A stretch of DNA of 64,000 nt from CAVTLG01 sp963735495 (GTDB taxonomy: Bacteria; Chloroflexota; Ktedonobacteria; Ktedonobacterales; Ktedonobacteraceae). The stretch is from positions 310,001 through 374,000 of the forward strand of contig CAVTLG010000008.1 in NCBI GenBank assembly GCA_963735495.1, in the 5' to 3' direction. A program made the translations under genes and the position numbers. Under the pieces are notes generated by a model. That model did not search any database and was not told where the DNA came from. It saw only the letters and a list, made by a program, of their open reading frames with translations. This document shows, one piece after another, positions 45,494 through 54,258 of the stretch (within the stretch, counting starts at the first letter, position 1; each line of letters opens with the position of its first letter).

Positions 45494-46266
45494 ATGATGT
45501 TTGCACGATGGATACCATATCGTCTTCTCTTCTGGTTCTCGGGATCGGTGAGGGGATGCACTGCGAGTTTGCTGAGCATTCTGGTGCTCGTGCTTCTTCT
45601 TATTCTCGCCATTGTAAACGCCCTGGGAGGGGGAAGTTTCACTTCTGCATCCTCGACCGTGGCGCAACGTGGCGCGTCTTCAACGATAACGCAACATTGG
45701 ACTGGTGAGAAAATCAAGCCGTGGTGAGTGCCGCGCTCTCCATGACACCCTATCTCAGCAATCATAGCACTGATAGAGATCAATGGTACGAACCAGGGTT
45801 CCCACGGGCGGCTCTTGATTACTGGTCGTCTGTGTGTCCTGTAAGTTCGGCGTGCTGGGCAAATTGGCAAGAAGGGCAATTGCAATGTGTGGAGTTTGTC
45901 ACGGCTGCCTATAAGCTGGCGGGTCAAACACTCCCGTATGCCAGTAATGCTATCGACTTTTGGCCCGGATATCAAGATATGTCAGGCTGGCAAGAGATAC
46001 CCAACGTCTCAGCACATAGTAGCCCGTTACCAGGTGACATTATCGTGTGGGAGAATGGCGGATTAGGTCATATGGCGATTGTCTTAGATGTCAAGCTCCC
46101 AACGAACGAGCACACCAGCGGGTATGTGATGTTCGGAGAGACAAACGGTCCTACACCGATTATGCAAGAGCCATTGGTTATCAACAGTTCCGGGAAGCTT
46201 GTCATGCTGACCTGGCCGGGCTATTTCGTGCTCGGCTACATCCGTCATACTGCGTTTGTTTCCTAA
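45494..46266 (+). CDS. Secreted CHAP-domain amidase/peptidase, frame-disrupted
   Basis: The first frame encodes an N-terminal membrane or signal segment (SLLSILVLVLLLILAIVNAL) and a Ser/Thr-rich stretch. The second frame has the CHAP domain: QLQCVEFVTAAYKLAG (catalytic Cys), LPGDIIVWENGGLGHMAIVL (catalytic His) and a later Glu/Asn. CHAP domains cut peptidoglycan peptides or amide bonds. One extra A in the AAAA at 45710-45713 would join the halves as TGEKNQAVVSAAL. As written the secreted part is lost. It stands alone, and the 353 bases that follow hold only the promoter of the next gene. Confidence 0.8.
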
Positions 46267-46531
46267 CAAGCAAGGTGCCCTTTCTTATGGCTGGAATTGA
46301 TTTTACCCCACTTGTAAATTTCATTATGGCATCTCTGTTTGTTCTGCTTCATCCCATTCCACTAGCAATTGTTTGACCCCGTGAAATAACAGATCGGGAG
46401 GGTAGTTAGAGCAGGTACAGCAGGTTTGCCGCTTCAAGGACACTCAAAAGCGTGCCAGAACCACGGAATTTTAAAATTTACAGGTAGGTACGCTACCGCG
46501 CTTAGCTTTAGCCTAAACAAAGGATGAGGTA

Positions 46532-46560
46532 TTACCAAAACATCATGATTCGTGTATACT
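46532..46560 (+). promoter_or_regulatory. Predicted promoter of the zinc-ribbon gene
   Basis: TTACCA (46532-46537) and TATACT (46555-46560) have a 17-base spacer. The gene starts 60 bases downstream. Confidence 0.5.
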
Positions 46561-46619
46561 TATGGAAAAGTTATAGATCAGCAATCGCAATATTCTCACG
46601 GCAAGGAGGGCTACTTCGC

Positions 46620-47393
46620 ATGGCACAGAATTACGTCGTCCCAAATATCTATCAGGATATAAGCAATCAGGGCCAGGGCTACTTCGCCTTTCGTTTCGTT
46701 TGCGAGACGTGTCAATGGCAGATAGACACACGACCCATTCGCTCCCAGGTATCGACGGCAACCAACATAATGGATATCGGCGTTGGCCTGCTTGGCGGCT
46801 TCTGGGGACGTGCAGCGGAAGCCGGAGAACAAATCTACGGCTCCAAGTGGCATACAGAGCAGGCTGACGCCCTACAAAAGTCCTGGGCTGAGGTCCAGCA
46901 TAATTTCCATCTCTGCCCAAAATGTCACCGAACTGTTTGCATGCGCTGCTTCAATGTGCAACTCAACCTGTGTAGTGGGTGTGCACCCGATCTCAAGGCC
47001 GATGGCGCACAATTCCAGCATGGCTTGAATATCGAGGCACAACGCGAACAGATTCAACAGCAGTATCAGGCTCCGCAATTTAACGTGGGCGCAGTACCAT
47101 CGGCAGTCACACCTGACCTTGTCACCCCACCGCCACAACAACAATCACTGCCACAAAACGTGGCAGCACAGGCACCTACACCAGCAGCAATTGCCGGCTA
47201 TAGTACTCCTGGCTATCCACAAAGCGTCGTCTGCCCGACCTGCCGACGCCAGGGAGCGCCGGGCAAGTTCTGCCAGGATTGCGGCACGAAACTACCCTTA
47301 CCGGACCTTTTCTGTCCAAATTGTTCCTCTCCCATTGAAAACAACTCGCGCTTTTGTGCTGAATGCGGCACGAAACTGCAGACTGCTACATAA
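46620..47393 (+). CDS. Multi-zinc-ribbon protein of unknown function
   Basis: The 257-residue protein has Cys pairs that look like several zinc ribbons: CETC near residue 28, then CPKCHRTVCMRC and CSGC in the middle. Two more lie at the C-terminus (CPTCRRQGAPGKFCQDC and CPNCSSPIENNSRFCAEC). A Gln/Pro/Ala-rich linker separates the two groups. A glycine-rich stretch (MDIGVGLLGGFWGRAAEAG) suggests a membrane-touching helix. It may bind nucleic acid or act as a scaffold; neither is shown. AAGGAGG precedes the ATG at 46620. The role is unknown. Confidence 0.65.
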   Translation: MAQNYVVPNIYQDISNQGQGYFAFRFVCETCQWQIDTRPIRSQVSTATNIMDIGVGLLGGFWGRAAEAGEQIYGSKWHTEQADALQKSWAEVQHNFHLCPKCHRTVCMRCFNVQLNLCSGCAPDLKADGAQFQHGLNIEAQREQIQQQYQAPQFNVGAVPSAVTPDLVTPPPQQQSLPQNVAAQAPTPAAIAGYSTPGYPQSVVCPTCRRQGAPGKFCQDCGTKLPLPDLFCPNCSSPIENNSRFCAECGTKLQTAT

Positions 47394-47477
47394 TGACAAA
47401 GGACGATACAAGCTACAGTCTACATCCATATCTACATCCTATTAATACGCATTTCTACTTGAGTAGCGTAATAGGCA

Positions 47478-47506
47478 TTGACTATCTTAAAACTGTCACG
47501 TACAAT
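47478..47506 (+). promoter_or_regulatory. Strong predicted promoter of the leader and two unknown genes
   Basis: TTGACT (47478-47483), a 17-base spacer and TACAAT (47501-47506) give a near-consensus promoter. The start site would be near 47513, about 250 bases before the first supported start codon. Confidence 0.6.
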
Positions 47507-47528
47507 AGTAGTAGTAACGTGTTTCGTC

Positions 47529-47588
47529 TCGCAGACGCTCCCAGGACGCCTGAGCCATGTGTTTGATGAAACATGAGCAGGTCTGCGA
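47529..47588 (+). promoter_or_regulatory. Three-way-junction leader RNA candidate
   Basis: An outer stem of 8 bp (TCGCAGAC 47529-47536 with GTCTGCGA 47581-47588) extends by GCTC/GAGC. It encloses two hairpins, CAGG-acg-CCTG (47542-47552) and a bulged CATG hairpin (47556-47575). This is the shape of many riboswitch aptamers, but I recognise no known class. A further hairpin, GGCTAC/GTAGCC, lies at 47684-47702 before the gene. No terminator run is seen, so control would be at translation. Confidence 0.5.
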
Positions 47589-47764
47589 TCTGCAACGATC
47601 CTTCAGCGCGAAACGTGCTAGTAAGTGGATCTCTCATGGAGGTCCCCTACGCTGTACCATGTAGTTCGTTTGATTGTAATCGGGCTACCAATGCCGTAGC
47701 CAATGCAGATGTTCGTTGGAAACTGCCATTCAGAGATGGCGTAGACTACGAAGGAGGAACGACT

Positions 47765-48007
47765 GTGGGAATGTTACGGGTGATGTCACGGCGTGGAGAT
47801 GACCGCCTCGTCTGGGACGCGGAAAAAGCCCAGGCGGGTGACGCGGAGGCACGTGCGGCTATCCGTGAAGCGGAACTAATATTCAAACAAGCGCTAGCAA
47901 ACGGGGCAACGGCCTTCGAAGTTGGAACGGGAAAACCGCAGCGTACCGAGAAGTTTAACGCCACCGCTGAGCAGATAGTCATCGTGCCACGAGTCGTTGG
48001 CGGATGA
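47765..48007 (+). CDS. Hypothetical small soluble protein
   Basis: I do not recognise this 80-residue protein. AAGGAGG is seven bases before the GTG at 47765, which decides the start; upstream in-frame codons have no site. It is charged and Ala-rich (WDAEKAQAGDAEARAAIREAELIFKQAL), then ends in a beta-like part (TAEQIVIVPRVVGG). It overlaps the next gene by four bases (ATGA). It has the look of a small partner of the membrane protein after it. Confidence 0.55.
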   Translation: MGMLRVMSRRGDDRLVWDAEKAQAGDAEARAAIREAELIFKQALANGATAFEVGTGKPQRTEKFNATAEQIVIVPRVVGG

Positions 48008-48408
48008 ATTGGCTCTCCCAGGTGTTAGCTGCTCTGTGCTGGATTATCATCGCGTTTGCCCTCGCGCCCATGCTCTGGTTAATGCTACAACCATACATGA
48101 AAGGCTGGTCGCGGGCCGAACGACGAGCTACCGATCTATTACGCGATACATTAACGCCTGAGCAATTTCACCAGTTGCTCGGCTCCGGGTACCTGGAAAT
48201 TCCCAGCCCAACCGAGCCGCAACGCGTGTATCGTGTGCCCAAAGGCAAAGGCTACGTACAAGTCATCGAAAATGGCCGTGCGATCATGCGCCTTTGTCTA
48301 CAGCCAGTCGAATGTCTCCCCGATGCCGATGTCGTAGTATTACATAAGCTTATGATAGAAGCGAATGAGGAAACATATTTACAAAAGGCCAATAAGTATA
48401 TGGGCTGA
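48004..48408 (+). CDS. Hypothetical membrane-anchored protein
   Basis: The 134-residue protein has one N-terminal membrane helix (VLAALCWIIIAFALAPMLWL) and a soluble part with RAERRATDLLRDTLTPEQFHQL. A basic/aromatic region follows (RVYRVPKGKGYVQVI). I do not recognise the family. Its start overlaps the stop of the preceding small gene, so the two are coupled. A strong terminator follows. Confidence 0.55.
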   Translation: MNWLSQVLAALCWIIIAFALAPMLWLMLQPYMKGWSRAERRATDLLRDTLTPEQFHQLLGSGYLEIPSPTEPQRVYRVPKGKGYVQVIENGRAIMRLCLQPVECLPDADVVVLHKLMIEANEETYLQKANKYMG

Positions 48409-48499
48409 GATCGCTGCACAGAGAGATACCAGTAGAGCGTTTCGCATAAGAAGGATTAGCACAGAATATACAAAGTAATAGAGCAACGTACCAGAGCCA

Positions 48500-48524
48500 G
48501 GGCGCGAGTGATCGCGCCCTTTTT
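48500..48524 (+). terminator. Intrinsic terminator after the two unknown genes
   Basis: A perfect 8-bp GC-rich stem (GGGCGCGA 48500-48507 with TCGCGCCC 48512-48519), a four-base loop and then TTTTT. It overlaps the end of the convergent DUF3090 gene. Confidence 0.85.
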
Positions 48525-49107
48525 ACTCTTGATCTTCATCATCTTCGATTTGCACGATTTGACGATGTCCATTCTGCTTTACGCAAGCATGCGGCCCACC
48601 GTCAAGTGGTGTATGGCAGAACGGGCAGACGGGGCGTCCAGCCGCGATGACACGGATAATTGAACTCGACAGTAATTGAGCTTGCTGCTGTGTAAACACG
48701 AAAGAGACCGCGCTTTCTTCACGCATAACAATCTGTGGCTCACTGCCGGCTTCCATGATCACATCCAGAGGTATCGCTTTGAGTAGGAACAGCGCATCAC
48801 GTTGATCAAAATTGAGACTCATCTGGCCTACCTGAAATTCGTAGGTTGGGGTAGCAGGAAAATCGGCTGGCATAGCATTGGGAGCAGACGGGCCACCAAT
48901 CTGAGCTTCTGTGCGGAGAACCTGCCCCTCAGTAATCAGAGCAAGAGAACGATCAAGCGCCACAGATAGACTATCCAATTGCTCTTTTTCCATCCATATC
49001 ATTAGAGAACTACGCGTACTTTGCGCGTAGAGACGGAAACGACGTTGACCAGGTTGACCAACGGCATCGGCTCCCAATAATTTGACAGCACCCAGATCTA
49101 CACTCAT
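48523..49107 (-). CDS. DUF3090 family protein
   Basis: The 194-residue protein starts MSVDLGAVKLLGADAVGQPG, then QRRFRLYAQSTRSSLMIWMEKEQL, the DUF3090 signature known from Actinobacteria and Chloroflexi. A C-terminal zinc-like motif CPFCHTPLDGGPHAC and an acidic end (IEDDEDQE) fit too. The function is unknown. AAGAGGTG precedes the ATG at 49107. It faces away from the ATP synthase operon across a 416-base gap that holds the operon promoter. Confidence 0.8.
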   Translation of the reverse strand: MSVDLGAVKLLGADAVGQPGQRRFRLYAQSTRSSLMIWMEKEQLDSLSVALDRSLALITEGQVLRTEAQIGGPSAPNAMPADFPATPTYEFQVGQMSLNFDQRDALFLLKAIPLDVIMEAGSEPQIVMREESAVSFVFTQQQAQLLSSSIIRVIAAGRPVCPFCHTPLDGGPHACVKQNGHRQIVQIEDDEDQE

Positions 49108-49453
49108 GGTACACCTCTTTCATAGCCACGCGCAGCGGCTTCCCACTACAAACGTTGCAGAGTATCAGCGACGCTCTTCACAGCGCACACTCAGACAATA
49201 CTTTAAAGCAGCTCGCAATGCTGAAAATTGTACTCTCATCAAACGCATTGCTTAGAGATACCGAATTTAGCATAACCTTCGGCACAAAGAGACCCGCGTC
49301 CCCCTAAGTTTATATCAATTTGCGCGCGACGACCAGACCGCCGCTTTCTCTACTGAATAATATACCCACAAATGGCCGCTCTAACTAGCATGACTACAAG
49401 CCCTCTGCTTGCTGCTTGTTAATAGCACTACCACGAGATACACCCATCAACTG

Positions 49454-49483
49454 TTGCATTGAAATTGTTCCGTGTGCTATAAT
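49454..49483 (+). promoter_or_regulatory. Predicted promoter of the ATP synthase operon
   Basis: TTGCAT (49454-49459), an 18-base spacer and TATAAT (49478-49483). A second TATAAT follows at 49492-49497. The first operon gene starts at 49524. A five-codon frame MGPKG (49510-49527) overlaps that start with ATGA and could be a coupled leader. Confidence 0.55.
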
Positions 49484-49523
49484 TCGACTGGTATAATAGG
49501 GAAAAAAAGATGGGACCAAAAGG

Positions 49524-49745
49524 ATGAAAGAAAAACCGCCACCTCCCTCCGTCGCTGGAACAGTGGGTGCTCTAAGCGGTATGGGCTTCACAATAGCCGT
49601 CCCCATCGCTTTATGTGTCGTCATAGGCAACTACCTGGATGGCCTTCTACATACCGGATCATTGTTTATTCTTCTCGGGCTGCTGCTTGGCCTGATCACG
49701 GGTATTTATGGAGCGTACCGTTTGTACACAGCTATATTTAAATGA
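49524..49745 (+). CDS. AtpI/AtpZ-like small ATP synthase assembly protein
   Basis: The 73-residue protein has two membrane spans (LSGMGFTIAVPIALCVVIGNYL and FILLGLLLGLITGIYGAYRLY) after a Pro-rich start. This is the layout of AtpZ/AtpI proteins that help assemble the c-ring. It lies directly before atpB as the first gene of the F1Fo operon. Only AAAAGG is next to the start, so it may rely on the overlapping short frame or on a near-leaderless message. Confidence 0.7.
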   Translation: MKEKPPPPSVAGTVGALSGMGFTIAVPIALCVVIGNYLDGLLHTGSLFILLGLLLGLITGIYGAYRLYTAIFK

Positions 49746-49813
49746 GCTAGACGGGGGACCATTAAGCACCACATTAGACTGGCAGGGCTCGGCGACATAA
49801 GGGAGGATGCCGA

Positions 49814-50689
49814 GTGAATCTGTGGAAACTTCCCGCTATCGTAATCGCCCCGGATGTGATTATTGGTGGCTGGATTACGAATACGTTACTCTGTACCTGG
49901 ATAACAGGTCTCATTTTGATTGTCTTGCTCTATTTGGGTGTACGCCGTCGAGAAATGCTTCCCTCGGGCTGGCAAAATGCCGTTGAGTGGCTTGTCGAGT
50001 TTTTGTTGGGTCTGGTTGAGAGTGTTTCAGGCAAGGAAAAAGGACGGAAGTTCTTTCCGCTCGTTGCCTCGTTCTTTCTCTTCATTATGGTAGCTAACTT
50101 ACTTGATATTATCCCCGGCGTCGATACCATCGGCACGATCAGTGGCGCAATCCACCCGGTGGCGGGATTTTTGCTCTTCGGCAGTGACTCAAATAAGCTT
50201 ATTCCCTGGATTCGCCCTGCGACCACGGATTTGAATTTGACCATTGCGATGGCCGTGGTCTCGGTCGTCACAACGCAGATCTTCAGTTTCCAGGCACTGG
50301 GAGCGAAGGAGCAAATCAGCAAATATCTCAACTTCAAAGCCTTGTTTTTAGGCGGCCTGGGTGTCGTAGATTTTGTCGTTGGCCTGCTCGAAATCATTAG
50401 TGAGTTGGGACGCATCATCTCATTCTCGTTCCGTCTCTTCGGCAACATCTTCGCCGGTAGCGTACTACTGGCAGTGTTCGCCTTCCTGCTACCGGCAGTC
50501 GCAAACGTGATCTTTATTCCGTTTGAGGCTTTTGTAGCAATAATCCAGGCATTCGTGTTCGCCTTCCTGACGCTCGTCTTCATGGAGCTTGGCACGACCA
50601 GCCATGCCCACACAGACAATGAACACGAAGCACGGCTTGAGGTAGCTGAAGCAGAAGAGCGCAAGTCGCACGAAGCGCTGACAGCCTGA
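49814..50689 (+). CDS. atpB: ATP synthase Fo subunit a
   Basis: The 291-residue membrane protein forms the proton half-channels of Fo. The essential Arg is in ISFSFRLFGNIFAG, and the conserved end runs FIPFEAFVAIIQAFVFAFL. GGGAGG precedes the GTG at 49814. A charged His/Glu-rich tail (SHAHTDNEHEARLEVAEAEE) extends beyond the usual end. It is second in the operon. Confidence 0.96.
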   Translation: MNLWKLPAIVIAPDVIIGGWITNTLLCTWITGLILIVLLYLGVRRREMLPSGWQNAVEWLVEFLLGLVESVSGKEKGRKFFPLVASFFLFIMVANLLDIIPGVDTIGTISGAIHPVAGFLLFGSDSNKLIPWIRPATTDLNLTIAMAVVSVVTTQIFSFQALGAKEQISKYLNFKALFLGGLGVVDFVVGLLEIISELGRIISFSFRLFGNIFAGSVLLAVFAFLLPAVANVIFIPFEAFVAIIQAFVFAFLTLVFMELGTTSHAHTDNEHEARLEVAEAEERKSHEALTA

Positions 50690-50855
50690 GCAACACAGAT
50701 TGCAGCAGTACCGCCTGTATTCCCAAAGTATTCTCTAGCGATACTCAACTGAATGCAGGCCAGAAAAAGATTGCTACTCGCAGATATTTCCTGCGATTGC
50801 ATAAATACTTATTACCTTATTCACAGCAGATTTATCCTTAAGGAGGATTGTTATC

Positions 50856-51080
50856 ATGCCTATACAACTTGCAGCAGCGTTAGCCATCGGATTGGGTGCC
50901 ATTGGACCTGGTATTGCCATTGGTCTTCTGGCGGGTCAGGCACTGGGTGCCATCGGTCGTAATCCCGAAGCAGAGCCGGTGATCCGTACAGATATGATTC
51001 TCGCCATCGTGTTTGCCGAAGCTATCGCTATTTATGCATTGGTGGTCGCCCTATTGATTATGTTCGTCCCAGCAGTCTAA
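50856..51080 (+). CDS. atpE: ATP synthase Fo subunit c
   Basis: The 74-residue hairpin protein has the glycine-rich first helix (GLGAIGPGIAIGLLAGQALG), the RNPEAEP loop and the ion-binding Glu in IVFAEAIAIYALVVALL. The absence of the Gln/Ser sodium ligands suggests proton use. AAGGAGG precedes the ATG. It forms the rotor ring with several copies. Confidence 0.97.
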   Translation: MPIQLAAALAIGLGAIGPGIAIGLLAGQALGAIGRNPEAEPVIRTDMILAIVFAEAIAIYALVVALLIMFVPAV

Positions 51081-51250
51081 TCCCATTCCTTCCTAACAGC
51101 TTAGCGCGGAGACTTCGCCTACCGTTTCTGTCATCCCTTCCATAGGCTATAATACCAGCAGAGGGAACAGCATATGTCGCGTCTCCCCGCTAGACGTTAG
51201 GAGAGAGGGGTATACATAATACCACCTCTGATTATAAGGAGGCGTTCAAC

Positions 51251-51788
51251 ATGCAAATAGCATTTATTGCCGCAGACAGCGCGAGGTTCTGGAGGCTTAG
51301 GTCTCAATGCCCTGGCCTTTATCTCGCAGCTTATCAGTTTCCTCATCGTCGTGGTGGCGCTCTGGAAATGGGTTCTGCCCATTGCGCTGAGCACCCTCGC
51401 CAAGCGCCAGGAACTGATTCGCGAAGGACTGGAGAACGCGGAGCAGGCCAAACGTGACCTGACTGATGCCACGCATCGCGCAGAGCAAATCATCGTCGAA
51501 TCACGCAGGCAGGCGCAGGAGACCATTGATCGCGCAACCAAAAACGCGGAACAGGTCGCTCAGAAAATTGAAGAAGAAGCGCGCGCGCGCGCGGAGCAGA
51601 TCAGCCAGCAGCAAATTGCACGCATTCAGCAAGAGGCTAACCGAGCGCGTCAGGAACTCAGTCGCGAGGTCGTCAAGCTCTCCATCGATGCTGCCAGCAA
51701 GGTTATCAGCAGGTCGGTAGATAGCAAAGACAATCGCCGCCTGGTAGAGGAGTTCGTCACGGCTAGCGACAACGTGAGGAATAACTAA
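51251..51788 (+). CDS. atpF: ATP synthase Fo subunit b, disrupted near its start
   Basis: Subunit b is the membrane-anchored stator stalk. AAGGAGG sets the ATG at 51251 (MQIAFIAADSA), but the conserved rest (GSGGLGLNALAFISQLISFL, the long charged helix with EQAKRDLTDATHRAEQ) is in another frame. Removing one base from GCGA at 51281-51284 gives ADSAGSGGLGLN. A TTG at 51267 in the second frame is too far from the ribosome binding site. The stop overlaps atpH (TAATG). Because this subunit is normally essential, an assembly error is the likeliest cause. Confidence 0.92.
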
Positions 51789-52441
51789 TGCTTAAAGGAG
51801 CGATAGCACGACGCTATGCAGAAGCAGTCTTCGAGATTGCGCGCAAACACAATACGCTAGATCGCACACTTGAAGACGTGAAAGGTATCGCGCAGGTATT
51901 TGCCAACCGTAAGCTGGCCTATTTGCTGCGCGAGCCGAAGATTCCCTTGCAGCGTAAAGAGACAGCGTTAAGCCAGGCACTGGCATCGCATGTGCTACCA
52001 ACATCGCTCAACCTGGCCCTGCTGATCGTCCAGCGCGAGCTGGTTGAAGTGATGCCCAATCTGGCAAAAGAACTCGAAGCGCTTGTGCTTAACTACCGCA
52101 ACCAGGCAGTAGCCCAGGTCACAACGGCAACGCAAACAGACAAGGCACAAGAGACCCTGGTCAAGCAAGCGCTTGAGCAAAGAACAGGCAAAAGTATTAT
52201 CATGCATACGCGGGTCGACCCGAGTATTTTAGGTGGTATCGTAGCCCGTGTGGGAGATCAAGTGATTGATGGCAGTGTACGCTATCGTCTAGGAGTGCTA
52301 CAACAGCGATTGCTAGCGGGCATCTCAACAGCCAATGCTGATTTCGCACCCGAAGCGGTTGCTCAAGTAGGAGACAACAACGCTCTCACAACCGATACGA
52401 GTGTCACCCGAAAGACATCTCCCACCCGGACCAGCGTCTAA
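51788..52441 (+). CDS. atpH: ATP synthase F1 subunit delta
   Basis: The 217-residue protein links F1 to the b stalk. It shows the delta pattern IARRYAEAVFEIARKHN, a helical N-terminal domain and the end SILGGIVARVGDQVIDGSVRYRL. A Thr/Ser-rich tail of about 35 residues extends past that. It begins on the last base of the atpF stop. Confidence 0.95.
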   Translation: MLKGAIARRYAEAVFEIARKHNTLDRTLEDVKGIAQVFANRKLAYLLREPKIPLQRKETALSQALASHVLPTSLNLALLIVQRELVEVMPNLAKELEALVLNYRNQAVAQVTTATQTDKAQETLVKQALEQRTGKSIIMHTRVDPSILGGIVARVGDQVIDGSVRYRLGVLQQRLLAGISTANADFAPEAVAQVGDNNALTTDTSVTRKTSPTRTSV

Positions 52442-52499
52442 GATAGTGTTTGGAACGCGCACTCTTTTCGTCAGGATTGAGCCGAAACCAAACACTATC
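52442..52499 (+). other. 12-bp stem-loop between atpH and atpA
   Basis: GATAGTGTTTGG (52442-52453) pairs with CCAAACACTATC (52488-52499), starting right at the atpH stop. No T run follows, so it is more likely an RNA-processing or stability element or an attenuator. A TATAAT at 52587-52592 in the same 258-base gap may give atpA its own promoter. Confidence 0.5.
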
Positions 52500-52699
52500 G
52501 AAGAGAGGGTCACAGATGATCTCGCACTGAGAGCATAGGTGCACCGCTCAAACATACTCTAATGGGTTAAAATAAGTTAAAACCAATATAATCCCCGTAG
52601 AGAGTCCACCTGACCGTTCTATTCGTGAGATAGAACCCAAAGCAATTTCTAAACATGTAAACAATAGATAGCCACTAGGAAATACTAGGAGGAATAACG

Positions 52700-54247
52700 A
52701 TGGCAACTTCTTGGGCTGATGAAATCAGTGCCATCATAGAACAAAACATCGCAGGTTTTGGCAGCAACACAACCGCCACCGCGAGTGTCGGCACTGTCAT
52801 CGCCATTCAAGACGGTGTCGCTCGTGTGTATGGTCTGCAAGATGTAAAGTATCTTGAACTGGTAGAATTCCCACGTACAGGACTCGTGGGCCTGGCCTTC
52901 AACCTCGAAGAGGAAACGGTCAGTTGCCCAATCCTGGGTGATTATACAAAGATCCGCGAAGATGACGAAGTGCGTACCACCGGGCGCATCATACAGGTTC
53001 CCGTTGGCGACGCACTCCTCGGTCGTGTGGTAAACCCGCTTGGAGATCCGCTGGATGATCGGGGACCTATCGCGACAGATAAATATCGTCCGATTGAACG
53101 TATCGCTCCGGGCGTGATCACGCGTCAGTCAGTGAATGTGCCAGTACAGACCGGTATCAAGGCGATTGACGCCATTATCCCCATTGGACGCGGTCAGCGC
53201 GAACTGATCATCGGCGACCGCCAGACCGGCAAGACCGCCGTCGCCATCGATGCCATCTTGAACCAGAAGGGCAAAGATCTGCTTTGTATCTACGTCGCCA
53301 TTGGACAGAAAAATTCTACCGTGGCACGCACGATTGCCATTCTGGAAGAGCATGGGGCCATGGAATATACCGTGGTCGTGGTCGCTGGCGCTTCTGATCC
53401 GGCTCCCTTGAAATATATCGCCCCCTACGCGGGTTGCGCTATCGGCGAAGAGTTTATGGAAAGCGGACGCGATGCATTAATCGTTTATGACGACCTGACC
53501 AAGCATGCTGAAGCCTACCGTAACATCTCGCTGATCATTCGCCGCCCACCAGGACGTGAGGCGTATCCCGGTGATGTGTTCTACCTGCACTCGCGCCTGC
53601 TGGAACGCGCCGCCCGCCTGAACAAGGATTACGGTGGTGGTTCGCTGACAGCGTTGCCAATCATCGAGACCAAGGCAAACGACGTTTCAGCATACATTCC
53701 GACCAACCTGATCTCGATTACTGACGGACAGATCTTCCTGGAAACCGACCTCTTTAACGCGGGTCAGCGTCCAGCACTAAACACCGGTATCTCGGTCTCA
53801 CGCGTGGGCACAAGCGCACAGGCGGCAGCCATGAAGCAGGTCGCCGGTATGTTGAAGCTTGACCTCTCTCAGTTCCGAGACCTGGAAGCGTTCGCGCAGT
53901 TCTCTTCGGACCTGGATAAGGCCACGAAGGCGCGTATTGATCGCGGTCGCCACTTGATGGAAATCCTCAAGCAACCGCAGTATCAGCCGGTGCCAGTTGA
54001 AAAGCAGGTCCTGATCATCTTCGCAGCCAACAACGGCTACCTGGATGAAATCCCCCTGGACCAGGTGGCAGCCTGGGAAACTGGTTTCTATCGCTACCTC
54101 GATGCCAACTATCAAGACATTCTGTCAGAGATCATCGAGAAGTCTGTACGCGGTCGCGAGAAGATGAGTAACGATCTGATCAGTAAGATACGCGCTGCGA
54201 TTGAGGACTATCAGAAGACCGCCGCACCCGCTAGTGACCAGCGCTAG
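52700..54247 (+). CDS. atpA: ATP synthase F1 subunit alpha
   Basis: The 515-residue protein has the alpha-subunit P loop GDRQTGKTAVAIDAI and the block ERAARLNKDYGGGSLTALP. The Arg finger region LFNAGQRPALNTGISVSRVG is present. AGGAGGAATAACG precedes the ATG. It forms the catalytic hexamer with beta and binds nucleotide at non-catalytic sites. It follows a 258-base gap that sets it apart from the Fo genes. Confidence 0.98.
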   Translation: MATSWADEISAIIEQNIAGFGSNTTATASVGTVIAIQDGVARVYGLQDVKYLELVEFPRTGLVGLAFNLEEETVSCPILGDYTKIREDDEVRTTGRIIQVPVGDALLGRVVNPLGDPLDDRGPIATDKYRPIERIAPGVITRQSVNVPVQTGIKAIDAIIPIGRGQRELIIGDRQTGKTAVAIDAILNQKGKDLLCIYVAIGQKNSTVARTIAILEEHGAMEYTVVVVAGASDPAPLKYIAPYAGCAIGEEFMESGRDALIVYDDLTKHAEAYRNISLIIRRPPGREAYPGDVFYLHSRLLERAARLNKDYGGGSLTALPIIETKANDVSAYIPTNLISITDGQIFLETDLFNAGQRPALNTGISVSRVGTSAQAAAMKQVAGMLKLDLSQFRDLEAFAQFSSDLDKATKARIDRGRHLMEILKQPQYQPVPVEKQVLIIFAANNGYLDEIPLDQVAAWETGFYRYLDANYQDILSEIIEKSVRGREKMSNDLISKIRAAIEDYQKTAAPASDQR

Positions 54248-54258
54248 GAGGCAGCAAG

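Noticed and set aside
46276..46376. Short frame after the CHAP gene (MAGIDFTPLVNF...)
   Set aside because: About 30 residues with no ribosome binding site; not enough to call a gene.
49930..50802. 290-codon minus-strand frame over atpB
   Set aside because: Ser/Asn/Lys-rich antisense of a conserved membrane gene with no motif or start site.
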